From assembly GCF_022790535.1 (NCBI RefSeq), contig NZ_LOHG01000011.1:23179-87178 (forward strand): a stretch of DNA of 64,000 nucleotides, written 5' to 3'. This DNA is from Pseudomonas maioricensis. GTDB taxonomy: Bacteria; Pseudomonadota; Gammaproteobacteria; Pseudomonadales; Pseudomonadaceae. Under the pieces are notes generated by a model. That model searched no databases. It was given only the letters and a program-made list of their open reading frames with translations, and was not told where the DNA came from. Positions 17,150 through 25,834 of the stretch are shown here, in pieces (position 1 is the first letter of the stretch; each line of letters starts with the position of its first letter). A program made the position numbers and the translations under genes.

Positions 17150-18073
17150 ATGACCATGCGTTCCACTGCCGATGCCACCCCCGTACTCCCACCCCTGAGA
17201 GCCATTCAGTGCTTCGAACAGACCGCACGCTTCGGCAACGTTGCCAGAGCGGCTGAAGCACTGGACCTGACGCCCTCCGCGGTGAGTCATCAATTGGCCA
17301 ACCTGGAAGCGATGATTGGCCGTCAGCTATTCCTGCGAGCCGCTCGAGGGGTAAGCCTGACGCCGGTTGGCGAGCAATACCTGAAAGACGTGTCGGGGTT
17401 GTTGCACAGCCTCGCGGTGGCCACCGAACGGGCGGCCAGCGATGTCAGCCTTGACTGTCTGCGACTGCACTCCGCGCCGAGCTTCGGCTTGTTGTGGCTG
17501 ATGCCGCGCCTGGAAGCATTTCGTCAAAGCCATCCGGACATTCAGATCAACCTGTCGTGCTCCTACGAGTCACTGCATTTCAGTCGCGACAAGATCGACG
17601 TGGATATACGGCACGGCAAACCCAACTGGCCAAGTTATGAAGTGCGCACGGTCGGCAATGAAACATTTTCGGTGCTGGCTTCACCTAAACTCCTGGCTCA
17701 ACGGCCTGTGTATGGCGCAGCTACGTTGCTGGAAAGCGATCTGATCCTTTCGGAAGCAACCTTGCTGAAGTGGCCGGAATGGTTCGCTCAGCATGGCTTG
17801 GCGAGACCGGAAAAACCCTACGCTTTGAGTTTCGACCGCTCGTACATGACCCTTGAAGCGGCCAGTCACGGATTGGGCTTTGCCTTGGAAAGCACACTGC
17901 TGGCGCAGAAATACCTGACTTCCGGCGCTTTGGTCGAGGTGGCACCGCAAGCCCTGAGCGCAGCGGTAGCGGCTCATCACCTGGTCTATCCAAAAGCCCA
18001 TTCGAGCTTTCCCCGGGTGAGGCGTTTTCTGCAATGGATGGAAACCGAGTTGGGGCATGGCTTCGTGTATTGA
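17150..18073 (+). CDS. LysR-family regulator, GcvA-like
   Basis: A 307-residue regulator whose N-terminus (LPPLRAIQCFEQTARFGNVA, then RAAEALDLTPSAVSHQLANL) matches the GcvA subgroup of LysR proteins. I take ATG 17150; ATG 17156 two codons later is also possible. An upstream GTG at 17123 is in frame but lacks a ribosome site. Divergent from the SDR-MFS-transketolase operon, its probable target. Confidence 0.9.
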   Translation: MTMRSTADATPVLPPLRAIQCFEQTARFGNVARAAEALDLTPSAVSHQLANLEAMIGRQLFLRAARGVSLTPVGEQYLKDVSGLLHSLAVATERAASDVSLDCLRLHSAPSFGLLWLMPRLEAFRQSHPDIQINLSCSYESLHFSRDKIDVDIRHGKPNWPSYEVRTVGNETFSVLASPKLLAQRPVYGAATLLESDLILSEATLLKWPEWFAQHGLARPEKPYALSFDRSYMTLEAASHGLGFALESTLLAQKYLTSGALVEVAPQALSAAVAAHHLVYPKAHSSFPRVRRFLQWMETELGHGFVY

Positions 18074-18112
18074 ATACCTGCAGCACGCTGTTGCACGGCA
18101 AACATTCAATTT

Positions 18113-18182
18113 GTAGGAGCTGCCGAAGGCTGCGATAGCGGCATGTCAGGATAAGTGCCTCGCAGCCTTCGGCAGCTCCTAC
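18113..18182. repeat. REP-type palindrome, CTGCCGAAGGCTGCGA class
   Basis: Perfect 23-bp inverted arms (18113-18135 and 18160-18182) starting GTAGGAGCTGCCGAAGGC and ending with its complement, separated by 24 bp. Intergenic, downstream of the LysR gene. A second Pseudomonas REP class, different from the one at 6917. Confidence 0.9.
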
Positions 18183-18271
18183 AGAAGGCTCATTTCAATT
18201 TGGGGGGGGTGTTTGATGGGAGTTCATAGGTGACCTCGTGATACTAGAAGCAGGGCTTTGCGCCAAGAGCC

Positions 18272-18949
18272 TTACTTTTTCCCAGCGCTGAGTTTCTCGT
18301 AGCTCAGGCGCAAGTCGTTGGCCCAGCCGTCCAATACTGGTTTCACGCTGTCCAGCGTCAATTGGGTTTTATCGTTTTCCAGTGCCTCACCGCTGCCTTT
18401 ACGCACGACCTGGGCGAGCACTTTGTTGTTGTCCGCATCAAGAAAGGCCGCTTCTGTAGCAATTTCAACGTTCTGATCCCGACCGCCAGCCGCGGTATTC
18501 ACGGCTGCAGCAAGCAGCGCAACCGGGACTATTTCGTAAGGCCTGAGGCCTTCGGTGGACGTTGATACGGCGGTGATCGCGGGGCGGACAATAATGGTAT
18601 TGGGCCCGGGTGCCGTGGCGATGCTCAGGTTTTTGCCCAGCTCGCGTTTCAGCGCTGTATCAAAGTAACGCGTGATTGCTTGCAACGTCTGCGTACTGAT
18701 CACCGCTGTCGGTTGCGGCTTCGGGTAGAACTGGCTGGGCTCGATATAGACGTGAGTGTATTTGTTCAGCTGAATATCCGGGTCAATCCAGCGCATGACC
18801 GGTGCTCCGCTCGCGCTTTCAGCCGGTTTGAGCTGGCTGTAGTCCTTGAGAAAGCCTGAATACTGACTCGGATCGACCCGCGAACTGGCGCATCCTGCGA
18901 GGCCTAGAGCGGCGCAGCACAGAAGCACTTGTAGTAGTGAAGTTTTCAT
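18272..18949 (-). CDS. DUF3313-family lipoprotein
   Basis: A 225-residue lipoprotein: the signal peptide ends in a lipobox LAGC with Cys20, followed by ASSRVDPSQYSGFLKDYSQL, the usual start of DUF3313 proteins. The TEGLRPYEIVPVALLAAAVN segment near the middle and the ending KPVLDGWANDLRLSYEKL also fit. The ATG at 18949 gives a proper signal peptide; a longer open frame to 19018 does not. Position +2 after the Cys is Ala, so outer-membrane sorting is expected. Role unknown. Confidence 0.85.
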   Translation of the reverse strand: MKTSLLQVLLCCAALGLAGCASSRVDPSQYSGFLKDYSQLKPAESASGAPVMRWIDPDIQLNKYTHVYIEPSQFYPKPQPTAVISTQTLQAITRYFDTALKRELGKNLSIATAPGPNTIIVRPAITAVSTSTEGLRPYEIVPVALLAAAVNTAAGGRDQNVEIATEAAFLDADNNKVLAQVVRKGSGEALENDKTQLTLDSVKPVLDGWANDLRLSYEKLSAGKK

Positions 18950-19348
18950 TGAGTGAATCCCTGCGTATTGGGGAAACCTGTTTGGGCTCAACAGACATAT
19001 CTGCACGTGCAAACACAACTGCGCCCCGATACGTCCTTGCGCGGGTATGACCCTTGATCGACGTTTACGCCCACGCCGTTGGACGGCACCCTGAGAACGC
19101 TAGCAGGTCACTCAACGACTGCCAGTGAATACGCCCGAAAACCTGTAAAGATGCAAAACAGTCCTCATACAGCACGCGCAACTTGTGCAGCACCGCCGAC
19201 AACATTGCGCCACCCTGATTGAGCAGAGCTAATAACGTGAGTTGATATTAAGCCGCACGGTGTAACTGCAGTTTTACAGCAGCCGCTCATCCGGAAGTTG
19301 ATCGCTGTGGGCATAGGCTCACGGCGATCGATACTTTCCGGCGCTTTT
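18950..19348. other. 399-bp intergenic stretch with a hairpin
   Basis: I see no convincing gene here. It should hold the promoter of the lipoprotein gene. A hairpin at 19300-19329 (GATCGCTGTG / CACGGCGATC, 10 bp with one G.U) lies just downstream of the PLDc_N gene and may stabilise or end its mRNA, though it lacks a T run. Confidence 0.5.
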
Positions 19349-19570
19349 TCAACCCTTACTGTGTTCCGAGGAAGTGGGAGGGTTAGCGACTCCACGCGGA
19401 CCTGTAACGCCCCAGATGACTAAACCCACCAGTGGCAATGCCAAAATCAAAATAGCCCAGCCTGACTTGGTGCCCGCCGGTTTGGTGCTGCGATATACGC
19501 TGACAATTGCCCACACATCTAACAGCAGGACAATTAACACCGCGCCGATTGAAAACAGAGACATCTCCAT
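19349..19570 (-). CDS. Small PLDc_N-family membrane protein
   Basis: A 73-residue protein with two transmembrane helices (about 6-26 and 37-57) and the PLD nuclease N-terminal signature: a DVWAIVSVYRS segment after helix 1 and KSGWAILILALPLVGLVIW in helix 2. AGGAGAT lies eight bases before the ATG at 19570, which decides this start over the longer frame. It follows the DUF4142 gene by 69 bp on the same strand and is probably co-transcribed with it. Confidence 0.82.
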   Translation of the reverse strand: MEMSLFSIGAVLIVLLLDVWAIVSVYRSTKPAGTKSGWAILILALPLVGLVIWGVTGPRGVANPPTSSEHSKG

Positions 19571-19639
19571 TATCGATCTCCTGATTGCTGAAAGAGCGGA
19601 CGCGCCGCGTATCGCGGCGCTGCCCTTTAGCAACCGATG

Positions 19640-20155
19640 TTAGTGAGCGGCGTCGCCGCCATGTTTTTCTGCGAGGGCCTGTGCATGCTTCAAGTGCTCT
19701 TTCAGCACGGGCAGCGTTTTGCTGGCGAACGCCTTCAACTCTGCATCTTTGCCATCGCTGGCTTCTTTCTCGAACAACTCGATGGTCTGTTCGTGTGCCT
19801 TGACCTGATTGTTGGCGTAGGCCTGATCGAATGACTTGGCGCCCCGCAGCTCGAGAATCATTGATTTGGCCTTATCCATCAGCATGGCCTGATCGGACAC
19901 CTCAAGTTTTTTGCTTGCCGCGATTTTTGCCAGTTCTTCATTCGCTTTGGTGTGATCCTTGACCATCATGTCCGCGAACGCTTTGACATCGGCGGAGGTG
20001 CTTTTTCCCTGCGCAAGTTTGCCAGCCTCCACTTCAGCGACGCCTTTGGCTGACGCGTCTTCGACAAAATCGTCGTTATCCTGTGCGGCGAAAGCGCCAT
20101 GGCTAGAAGCCGCCAGGATAAAAGCCAGTGCAGTATTACGAACTAATAGAGACAT
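19640..20155 (-). CDS. DUF4142 periplasmic protein
   Basis: A 171-residue protein with a cleavable signal peptide (about 1-23, ...SSHGAFA-AQ) and a four-helix DUF4142 domain: FVEDASAKGVAEVEAGKLA, VKAFADMMVKDHTKANEEL with its conserved His, and VKAHEQTIELFEKEASDG. DUF4142 proteins are ferritin-like periplasmic proteins, often found with stress genes. The YghA-like SDR gene faces it across 331 bp. Confidence 0.88.
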   Translation of the reverse strand: MSLLVRNTALAFILAASSHGAFAAQDNDDFVEDASAKGVAEVEAGKLAQGKSTSADVKAFADMMVKDHTKANEELAKIAASKKLEVSDQAMLMDKAKSMILELRGAKSFDQAYANNQVKAHEQTIELFEKEASDGKDAELKAFASKTLPVLKEHLKHAQALAEKHGGDAAH

Positions 20156-20486
20156 TTTATATTCCTTCTGTTCATTTTAATGATCAGGCACTGTCACGCC
20201 TGTTACTGGACCTGTGACGTAATCGACTGATTAAAGGTTCAGCCTTTTTTGGGTTCGTTTTTTAGAATTAATCTGACGCGCAGGTATCGTCTGCATCAAT
20301 GGCGTTTGAATGTTTAAGCACCTCAATCCAGAACAGCGACAGCCCATACTCGATAGTTAATACAGAAGTAATAATTCCCCACCTCGATAACGGTCGTCCT
20401 GTCATGAGTATGAAAGTGCGAACTCACGGAAAGGGTCGCAGTCCACCCTCAGTGCATCAATTTTCAATGATACTGGAGGGGCCACA
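20156..20486. other. 331-bp divergent intergenic region
   Basis: Holds the promoters of the DUF4142 operon (leftward) and the YghA-like SDR (rightward). A short hairpin AAAGG-TTCAG-CCTTT followed by T residues lies at 20233-20250 and is weak. GAACTC followed 16 bp later by TCCAC (about 20421-20447) is only a poor resemblance to an AlgU-type promoter. No gene is supported. Confidence 0.4.
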
Positions 20487-21344
20487 ATGACTGATTATCC
20501 AACACCACCTTTTGCGGGCCAGCAGCAAACCGTGCCGGGTAGCCAGCAAAAAATGCAGCCAATCCCTGATTGTGGTGAAACCAGCTACAAAGGTTCGGGA
20601 CGTTTGGCAAACAAGATCGCACTGATTACTGGCGGTGATAGCGGTATCGGCCGTGCGGTCGCCATTGCATTTGCAAGGGAAGGCGCGGATGTGGCGATCT
20701 CTTACCTCGACGAACACGAAGACGCGCGTGAAACCGCACGCTGGGTGGAGGAGGCGGGCAGACAGTGTCTGTTGTTGCCGGGTGATCTCACGCAAAAAGC
20801 TCAATGCTCCGCGATCGTAGACCAGACGGTCGAAAAGTTCGGGCGCATCGACATCCTGGTGAACAACGCAGCGTTCCAGATGAGCCGGGAGACGCTGGAA
20901 GAGATTTCAGATGAAGAATGGGTCAAGACTTTTGATCTGAACATCACGGCCATGTTCAGGATCTGCAAGGCGGCTCTGCCTTCCATGGCGGCGGGCAGTT
21001 CGATCATCAACACCAGTTCGGTGAATTCAGACATGCCCAAGCCCACGCTTTTGGCCTACGCAACGACCAAAGGCGCCATTGCCAACTTTACGGCGGGACT
21101 GGCTCAAATGCTTGGCGAACGCGGGATTCGCGTGAACAGCGTAGCCCCAGGCCCCATCTGGACGCCTCTGATCGTGTCGACTATGCCCGAGGAGGAGGTT
21201 AAAGAATTCGGCGCGCAAACCCCGCTGGGTCGCCCCGGGCAACCTGTTGAGGTTGCGCCGATTTACGTACTGCTAGCCTCCGACGAAGGCAGCTACATCT
21301 CCGGCTCGCGGTATGCCGTAACCGGTGGCAAGCCTATTTTATGA
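20487..21344 (+). CDS. YghA-like SDR-family oxidoreductase
   Basis: A 285-residue extended short-chain dehydrogenase of the YghA/YhdF type: an N-terminal arm of about 45 residues, then ITGGDSGIGRAVAIAFAREG (51-70 region), LVNNAAFQMS, NTSSVNSDMP with catalytic Ser, and YATTKGAIANF with Tyr/Lys. A very strong GGAGGGG ribosome site precedes the ATG. Family members are NADP-linked dehydrogenases/aldehyde reductases often induced by general stress. It is next to envelope-stress type genes, which is consistent with that. Confidence 0.9.
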   Translation: MTDYPTPPFAGQQQTVPGSQQKMQPIPDCGETSYKGSGRLANKIALITGGDSGIGRAVAIAFAREGADVAISYLDEHEDARETARWVEEAGRQCLLLPGDLTQKAQCSAIVDQTVEKFGRIDILVNNAAFQMSRETLEEISDEEWVKTFDLNITAMFRICKAALPSMAAGSSIINTSSVNSDMPKPTLLAYATTKGAIANFTAGLAQMLGERGIRVNSVAPGPIWTPLIVSTMPEEEVKEFGAQTPLGRPGQPVEVAPIYVLLASDEGSYISGSRYAVTGGKPIL

Positions 21345-21348
21345 AGAC

Positions 21349-21407
21349 GACCTGCCATCCAGCAGGTCGATAACATCCAGATGTCGCCGCAGTATCCCTG
21401 TGGCGAC
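21349..21407. terminator. Paired hairpins between convergent operons
   Basis: Two stems occupy the 96-bp gap between the YghA-like gene and the convergent amidohydrolase gene: GACCTGC / GCAGGTC at 21349-21368 and GTCGCCGCAG / CTGTGGCGAC at 21383-21407. Likely a bidirectional termination region, although T tracts are short. Confidence 0.55.
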
Positions 21408-21440
21408 ACCGTTTCAGCGCCGGCCGACTTACCGAAGCCT

Positions 21441-22670
21441 CTATGCCTGAATTCGTTCAATAATCGCATTCAGCAACACGTCACAGCCCATGCGTGCATC
21501 TTCGGGGTATACATCTTCGGCCTCGTTGTGGCTCAGCCCGCCGACGCAGGGGATGAATACCATGGTGGTCGGACAGTGCCGCGCCAGCAGGATTGCGTCG
21601 TGACCGGCACCACTGACGATGTCCTGATGTGGATAACCGAGTGCCTCGACCGCGCGCCGTACAGCCGCTACACAATTACTGTCGAACGGCGTGGCCGGGC
21701 TAAGCCAGTGACGCTGGATGTTCATCGTCAGCCCCCGGGCATTGGCAATTTGCTGGAAGCGCTGCTGTACCTGTTGCCCCATCAGAGCAATCTGCTCGTC
21801 GTGATGGTGACGCAGGTCGACGGTAAAGCTCACGTTGCCAGCGATGGTGTTGCGCGATGATTTGGCGATGGTCACCTGGCCGATGGTCACCAGACCCTGA
21901 GGGGCGAACTCCTCGGCCAGTGCTTCAAGCTGCGCGGCCATCTGCGCCACGCCGAACAAGGCGTCCTTGCGCAGCTTCATCGGCGTTGTACCGGCATGGG
22001 CGCTCTGGCCCTGGACCTGCACATCGAGCCAGCAAATGGCCTGGCCGCCTGTCACGACGCCCACCGGAATGCCGTTATCTTCGAGAATCGGGCCTTGTTC
22101 GATGTGCGCTTCGAAATACGCATCGAAAGGGCGCTTGAATGGTTGCTCACCCACATGCCCCGTGGCGTCCAGCGCCTGGGCGACACTGATACCCTCTGCA
22201 TCGCAGGCGTCCAGCGCGGTCTGTAAGTCCAGGCTTCCGGTGAACACGGCCGAACCGAACATGGCAGGGGTGAAGCGCGCGCCTTCTTCATTGGTCCAGA
22301 CTGCTATTTCGATGGGCCGCTGACTTTGAATATCCTGTTCATTAAGGCAGCGAACCACTTCCAGTCCGCTTAATACGCCATAGATCCCATCAAAGCGGCC
22401 GCCTTTGGGCTGGGTGTCCAAATGGCTGCCCATGACGACTGGGGCAAGGCTGTCATCCAGCCCGGCACGTCGTGCAAACAGGTTGCCGATGGCGTCGAAG
22501 CTCAGGGTCATGCCTTCTGCACGGCACCAACTCATGAACAGTTCGCGACCGGCTTTATCTTCTGCTGACAAGGCAAGGCGGCAGTTGCCACCTTTGGCCG
22601 TCGCGCCGATTTTGGCCATGTCCATCAGGCTGCCCCACAGGCGGTCGCCGTTGCATTGATATACGTTCAT
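21441..22670 (-). CDS. M20-family Zn-dependent amidohydrolase (N-carbamoyl-amino-acid hydrolase / allantoate amidohydrolase type)
   Basis: A 409-residue metallohydrolase. Metal-binding elements are GSHLDTQPKGGRFDGIYG with His83 and Asp94, TNEEGARF with Glu128/129, EAHIEQGP with His189, and a late GGLSHNEAED with His. The QSAHAGTTPM motif belongs to the dimerisation domain. These are the hallmarks of the HyuC/AllC group, which releases ammonia or CO2 from carbamoyl or ureido substrates. ATG 22670 with AGAGG is preferred. Last gene of an MFS-aldolase-dehydrogenase-hydrolase operon, 22 bp after the dehydrogenase. Exact substrate unknown. Confidence 0.9.
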   Translation of the reverse strand: MNVYQCNGDRLWGSLMDMAKIGATAKGGNCRLALSAEDKAGRELFMSWCRAEGMTLSFDAIGNLFARRAGLDDSLAPVVMGSHLDTQPKGGRFDGIYGVLSGLEVVRCLNEQDIQSQRPIEIAVWTNEEGARFTPAMFGSAVFTGSLDLQTALDACDAEGISVAQALDATGHVGEQPFKRPFDAYFEAHIEQGPILEDNGIPVGVVTGGQAICWLDVQVQGQSAHAGTTPMKLRKDALFGVAQMAAQLEALAEEFAPQGLVTIGQVTIAKSSRNTIAGNVSFTVDLRHHHDEQIALMGQQVQQRFQQIANARGLTMNIQRHWLSPATPFDSNCVAAVRRAVEALGYPHQDIVSGAGHDAILLARHCPTTMVFIPCVGGLSHNEAEDVYPEDARMGCDVLLNAIIERIQA

Positions 22671-22692
22671 TACCAACCTCTTGCGTGTTTCT

Positions 22693-23622
22693 TCAGTAAC
22701 CCAGCGTCGGGTCCACCAGATTGTTCAGGGGTTCACCACTGATCAGGCGGCGCGCGTTTTCCGCCACCTGTAGCGCGATGCAATCATGAGAGGCGGCGGA
22801 CGCCATGTGGGGCGTGATGATGACGCCCGGCAACTGCCACAAAGGGTCATCGCGTGTTAACGGTTCGTGCTCGAATACATCGAGCACGGCGCCGCGCAGT
22901 TGCCCGCAAGCCAATGCCTGCTGCAGGTCATCAACCCGCAAGTGCTGGCCGCGACCCGCGTTTACGATGACGGCGCCAGGGGCCAGGGAGGCAAAGGTGT
23001 TTGCACACAAAATACCGCGCGTGGCGTCGGTCAGTGGCAGCAGGTTGATCAGCATGTCCAGGCCGTCGAGAAATGTAGCGAATTGCTCGTTACCGTAATG
23101 GCAGGTTACGCCCGGCAACTGGCGCGGGCTGCGGGCCCAGCCGCGTACCGCGTAACCGGCTCCGGTGAGATCAGTCGCAATGGCCGCGCCCAGCGAACCG
23201 AGGCCCATCACGCCGACCCTGAACTGACTGGCAGGCCGTTGAGGGTGTCGCAGCCAGTGATTCTCGCGTTGCTGGGTGATGACGCGATCAAAGTCCCGGT
23301 GAAAATGCAGCACTGCCCAGCGCACGTATTCGGTCATGCCCTGACGATGGTCAGGGTCGACCACCCGGCAAGCAGGCACGTCAGGGCGGCTTGGGTCGGT
23401 CTGTAAATGATCGACGCCCGCAGCCACCGAATGCACCAGTTGCAGATTGTGCAACCGGGCCATGCTGTTGGCCGGTGGGTACCAGCAGGCGGCGACTTGC
23501 GCCTGAGCAGCGGCCGGATCGTCAGCCAGTACGACCTGTAGCTCCGGAGCCTGACGGGCAAATGCCGCCTGCAGTTGGCCGAGCAGGGCGGTGTCGCGAC
23601 TCAACAGAACGACAGTGGTCAT
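22693..23622 (-). CDS. D-2-hydroxyacid dehydrogenase, GhrA-like
   Basis: A 309-residue NAD(P)-dependent 2-hydroxyacid dehydrogenase / glyoxylate-hydroxypyruvate reductase type. The Rossmann motif is GVMGLGSLGAAIATD, with the catalytic Arg in VIVNAGRGQHL, Glu in DVFEHEPL and His in ITPHMASAASHD. The start overlaps the aldolase stop by 4 nt (ATGA). Suited to reduce a 2-keto acid released by the operon's aldolase, or the reverse (inference). Confidence 0.9.
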   Translation of the reverse strand: MTTVVLLSRDTALLGQLQAAFARQAPELQVVLADDPAAAQAQVAACWYPPANSMARLHNLQLVHSVAAGVDHLQTDPSRPDVPACRVVDPDHRQGMTEYVRWAVLHFHRDFDRVITQQRENHWLRHPQRPASQFRVGVMGLGSLGAAIATDLTGAGYAVRGWARSPRQLPGVTCHYGNEQFATFLDGLDMLINLLPLTDATRGILCANTFASLAPGAVIVNAGRGQHLRVDDLQQALACGQLRGAVLDVFEHEPLTRDDPLWQLPGVIITPHMASAASHDCIALQVAENARRLISGEPLNNLVDPTLGY

Positions 23623-24374
23623 GAGCAGTACGACTCGCGCTGGTCTTCTATCAGGGTCAGCGCGGCATGCCAGCTCAGCTGAATGATTTCCGCCGCTTCG
23701 TCGCGATCAAATTGCTGCGCGGTCAGGCGGCAGACTTCTTCGCTAGGTTGCAGCAGCTTGCTGTTACCGGCCAGGGCCTGAATCTGCGCCTGACAGGCAC
23801 GCTCCAGAAAATGAATTTCGTGAAAGGCCTGGGCCACGCTGCCTCCCGCTGCCAACAAACCGTGATTACGCAGAATCATCGCTTTATGAGGGCCAAGATC
23901 GGCCACCAGTCGCTGTCGTTCTTCCAGCGACAGGGCGATCCCTTCATAGGTGTGATAACCGAGCTTGCCGTAGAACTTCAACGCATGCTGGGTGATCGGC
24001 AACAAACCGTGCTCCTGTGCCGCGACTGCCATACCGGCTGCCGTATGGGTATGAATCACGCAGTTGAGGTCCTCACGCGCCATGTGGATCGCTGAGTGAA
24101 CAATGAACCCGGCAGCATTGACCCGACTGTTTTCCGTGTCGCCATTGACGACCTGACCATGCTCATCGATGCGCACCAGATCACTGGCTTTCATCCGGTC
24201 GAAGATCACGCCGTAGCGGTTGATCAGGAAGTGATGCTCCGGACCCGGAATGCGCAGGCTGATGTGGGTGTCGATCAAGTCGGTCATGCGAAAGTGTGCA
24301 ATCAACCGGTACAGAGCCGCCAGCTCGCAGCGTGCCTGCCATTCCACGGCGTCGATAGAGTAAGGGGTGTTCAT
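23619..24374 (-). CDS. Class II aldolase/adducin-family protein
   Basis: A 251-residue zinc-dependent class II aldolase/decarboxylase-like protein. The metal site is CVIHTHTAAGMAV (two His) and the later LRNHGLLAAGGS; the phosphate-loop region is INRYGVIFDRMKASDLV. FHEIHFLERACQ closes the domain. It overlaps both the transporter and the dehydrogenase genes by 4 nt, so the operon is tightly coupled. The absence of a kinase in the operon suggests a non-phosphorylated substrate (inference). Confidence 0.9.
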   Translation of the reverse strand: MNTPYSIDAVEWQARCELAALYRLIAHFRMTDLIDTHISLRIPGPEHHFLINRYGVIFDRMKASDLVRIDEHGQVVNGDTENSRVNAAGFIVHSAIHMAREDLNCVIHTHTAAGMAVAAQEHGLLPITQHALKFYGKLGYHTYEGIALSLEERQRLVADLGPHKAMILRNHGLLAAGGSVAQAFHEIHFLERACQAQIQALAGNSKLLQPSEEVCRLTAQQFDRDEAAEIIQLSWHAALTLIEDQRESYCS

Positions 24375-25681
24375 GAAAGCTCCTTGTTGAAGGCTGGCTG
24401 TGCCGCCGCGCTGGTGTCACCTCGCAAACGGGCCAGACCACAGACGCCGAACAGTGAAATACCTGCCAGTACGCTGAAGAAAATCGCCAGAGGCAACCAT
24501 TGCCCGGCGTAGTGGGTAGCCAGCAAGGTGCCGATGATCGGCGTGCTGCCCCCGGCAATCGCGCAAATCAACTGGTAGGCGATGGAAATCCCGCTGTAGC
24601 GCAGATGCGCCGGGAAGGCTTGCGCCATGTAACCGGCAATGACCGCGTACAACGCCGAAAGGGTGATCACGGCCATGGCAATGCCGAGCGTCATCAATGC
24701 CAGGTTCTGGGTGCCCACCAGCAAAAACATTGGATAGGGCATGACCATCGAGAGCAGGGCGGCCAGCATCAGGAAGCGGCCTTCACCGATGCGCTCGGCC
24801 AGCAATGCGCTGATGGGTTGTGAAATGAATTGCAGGATGGTCACGATGAACAGGCAATCCAGAATCGTTGCGCGGGAGATGCCCTGGTACTGCGTGACGT
24901 AAGTAATCATGAAGGTGTTGGTGAAAAAGAAGCCGGCAGAGCCGATGGTTACGGCGCAGGCGGCGAAGAAAATCTGCCGCCAGCAGGTGCGCAGCACGTC
25001 TAGTACCGGGTACTTGGCGGTTGCGCCTTTCGCGGCTACGTCTTTGAATTCCGGCGACTCTTCAACACCAAAGCGAATGGCGAGGCCAATCATCATCAGT
25101 ACACCGCTGGCCAGAAACGGCAGGCGCCAGCCCCAGTCGGCGAATTCGGCTGGCTCTAAAGACGTCACCAGCCTGAAGGCGATCAACGCCAGCAGCAAAC
25201 CCGCCGGGCTCCCCAACTGGGCGAAAGAGGCATAGAAGGTTTTGCGGCCCTTCGGCGCATGCTCGCTGGCCATCAGTACCGCGCCGCCCCATTCGCCGCC
25301 TACGGAAATACCTTGAACGATACGCAGCACTACCAGGCCGATAGGTGCCCAGATACCGGCAGTGGCGTAGGTCGGCAGTAAGCCGATACCTGTCGTCGCG
25401 AGGCCCATCAAGAGCATGGTGAACAACAACATCTTCTTGCGCCCAAGACGATCACCGAGGTGACCGAAGACCATCCCGGCCATAGGCCGCGCGATAAAGC
25501 CGACTGCAAAAGTACCAAACGCGGCGAGGGTGCTCAGGCCCGGTGTATCGCTGGGGAAAAACACCTGGCCAAGGATCAGCGCAGCGGCAGTGGCATAGAT
25601 GTAGAAATCGTAGAATTCGATGGTCGTCCCGACGAATGCGGCGGCAGCCGCCCGGCGAGGCTGGTTCGATGAGGTTCGCAT
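24371..25681 (-). CDS. MFS transporter, metabolite:H+ symporter (MHS) type
   Basis: A 436-residue transporter with the MHS hallmarks: AAAAAFVGTTIEFYDFYIYA near the first helix, FGHLGDRLGRKKMLL in loop 2-3, and VQGISVGGEWGGAVLMASEHAP in helix 4-5. This group carries organic acids such as shikimate, citrate, ketoglutarate and betaines. First gene of the operon and divergent from a LysR regulator. Confidence 0.9.
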   Translation of the reverse strand: MRTSSNQPRRAAAAAFVGTTIEFYDFYIYATAAALILGQVFFPSDTPGLSTLAAFGTFAVGFIARPMAGMVFGHLGDRLGRKKMLLFTMLLMGLATTGIGLLPTYATAGIWAPIGLVVLRIVQGISVGGEWGGAVLMASEHAPKGRKTFYASFAQLGSPAGLLLALIAFRLVTSLEPAEFADWGWRLPFLASGVLMMIGLAIRFGVEESPEFKDVAAKGATAKYPVLDVLRTCWRQIFFAACAVTIGSAGFFFTNTFMITYVTQYQGISRATILDCLFIVTILQFISQPISALLAERIGEGRFLMLAALLSMVMPYPMFLLVGTQNLALMTLGIAMAVITLSALYAVIAGYMAQAFPAHLRYSGISIAYQLICAIAGGSTPIIGTLLATHYAGQWLPLAIFFSVLAGISLFGVCGLARLRGDTSAAAQPAFNKELS

Positions 25682-25772
25682 GCAAGGCCCTTTTGGTTTT
25701 GGCGTTATGGCAGGGGTCGAGGCTGATTACGTGGCGCTCTAAGGGCGCTTACATGCTTTATCGCTCGCAGCC

Positions 25773-25812
25773 TATAATTAATCAATTTGCTAATACTTAT
25801 TTCATGTATTAG
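25773..25812. promoter_or_regulatory. Promoter element and LysR-type operator
   Basis: A perfect 7-bp inverted repeat CTAATAC-N9-GTATTAG (25790-25812) lies 22 bp before the LysR start codon, and a consensus TATAAT at 25773-25778 sits just upstream of it. The ATAC...GTAT core is the usual form of a LysR binding site. Confidence 0.6.
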
Positions 25813-25834
25813 TCAGGCTACTAATGGTGTGGGA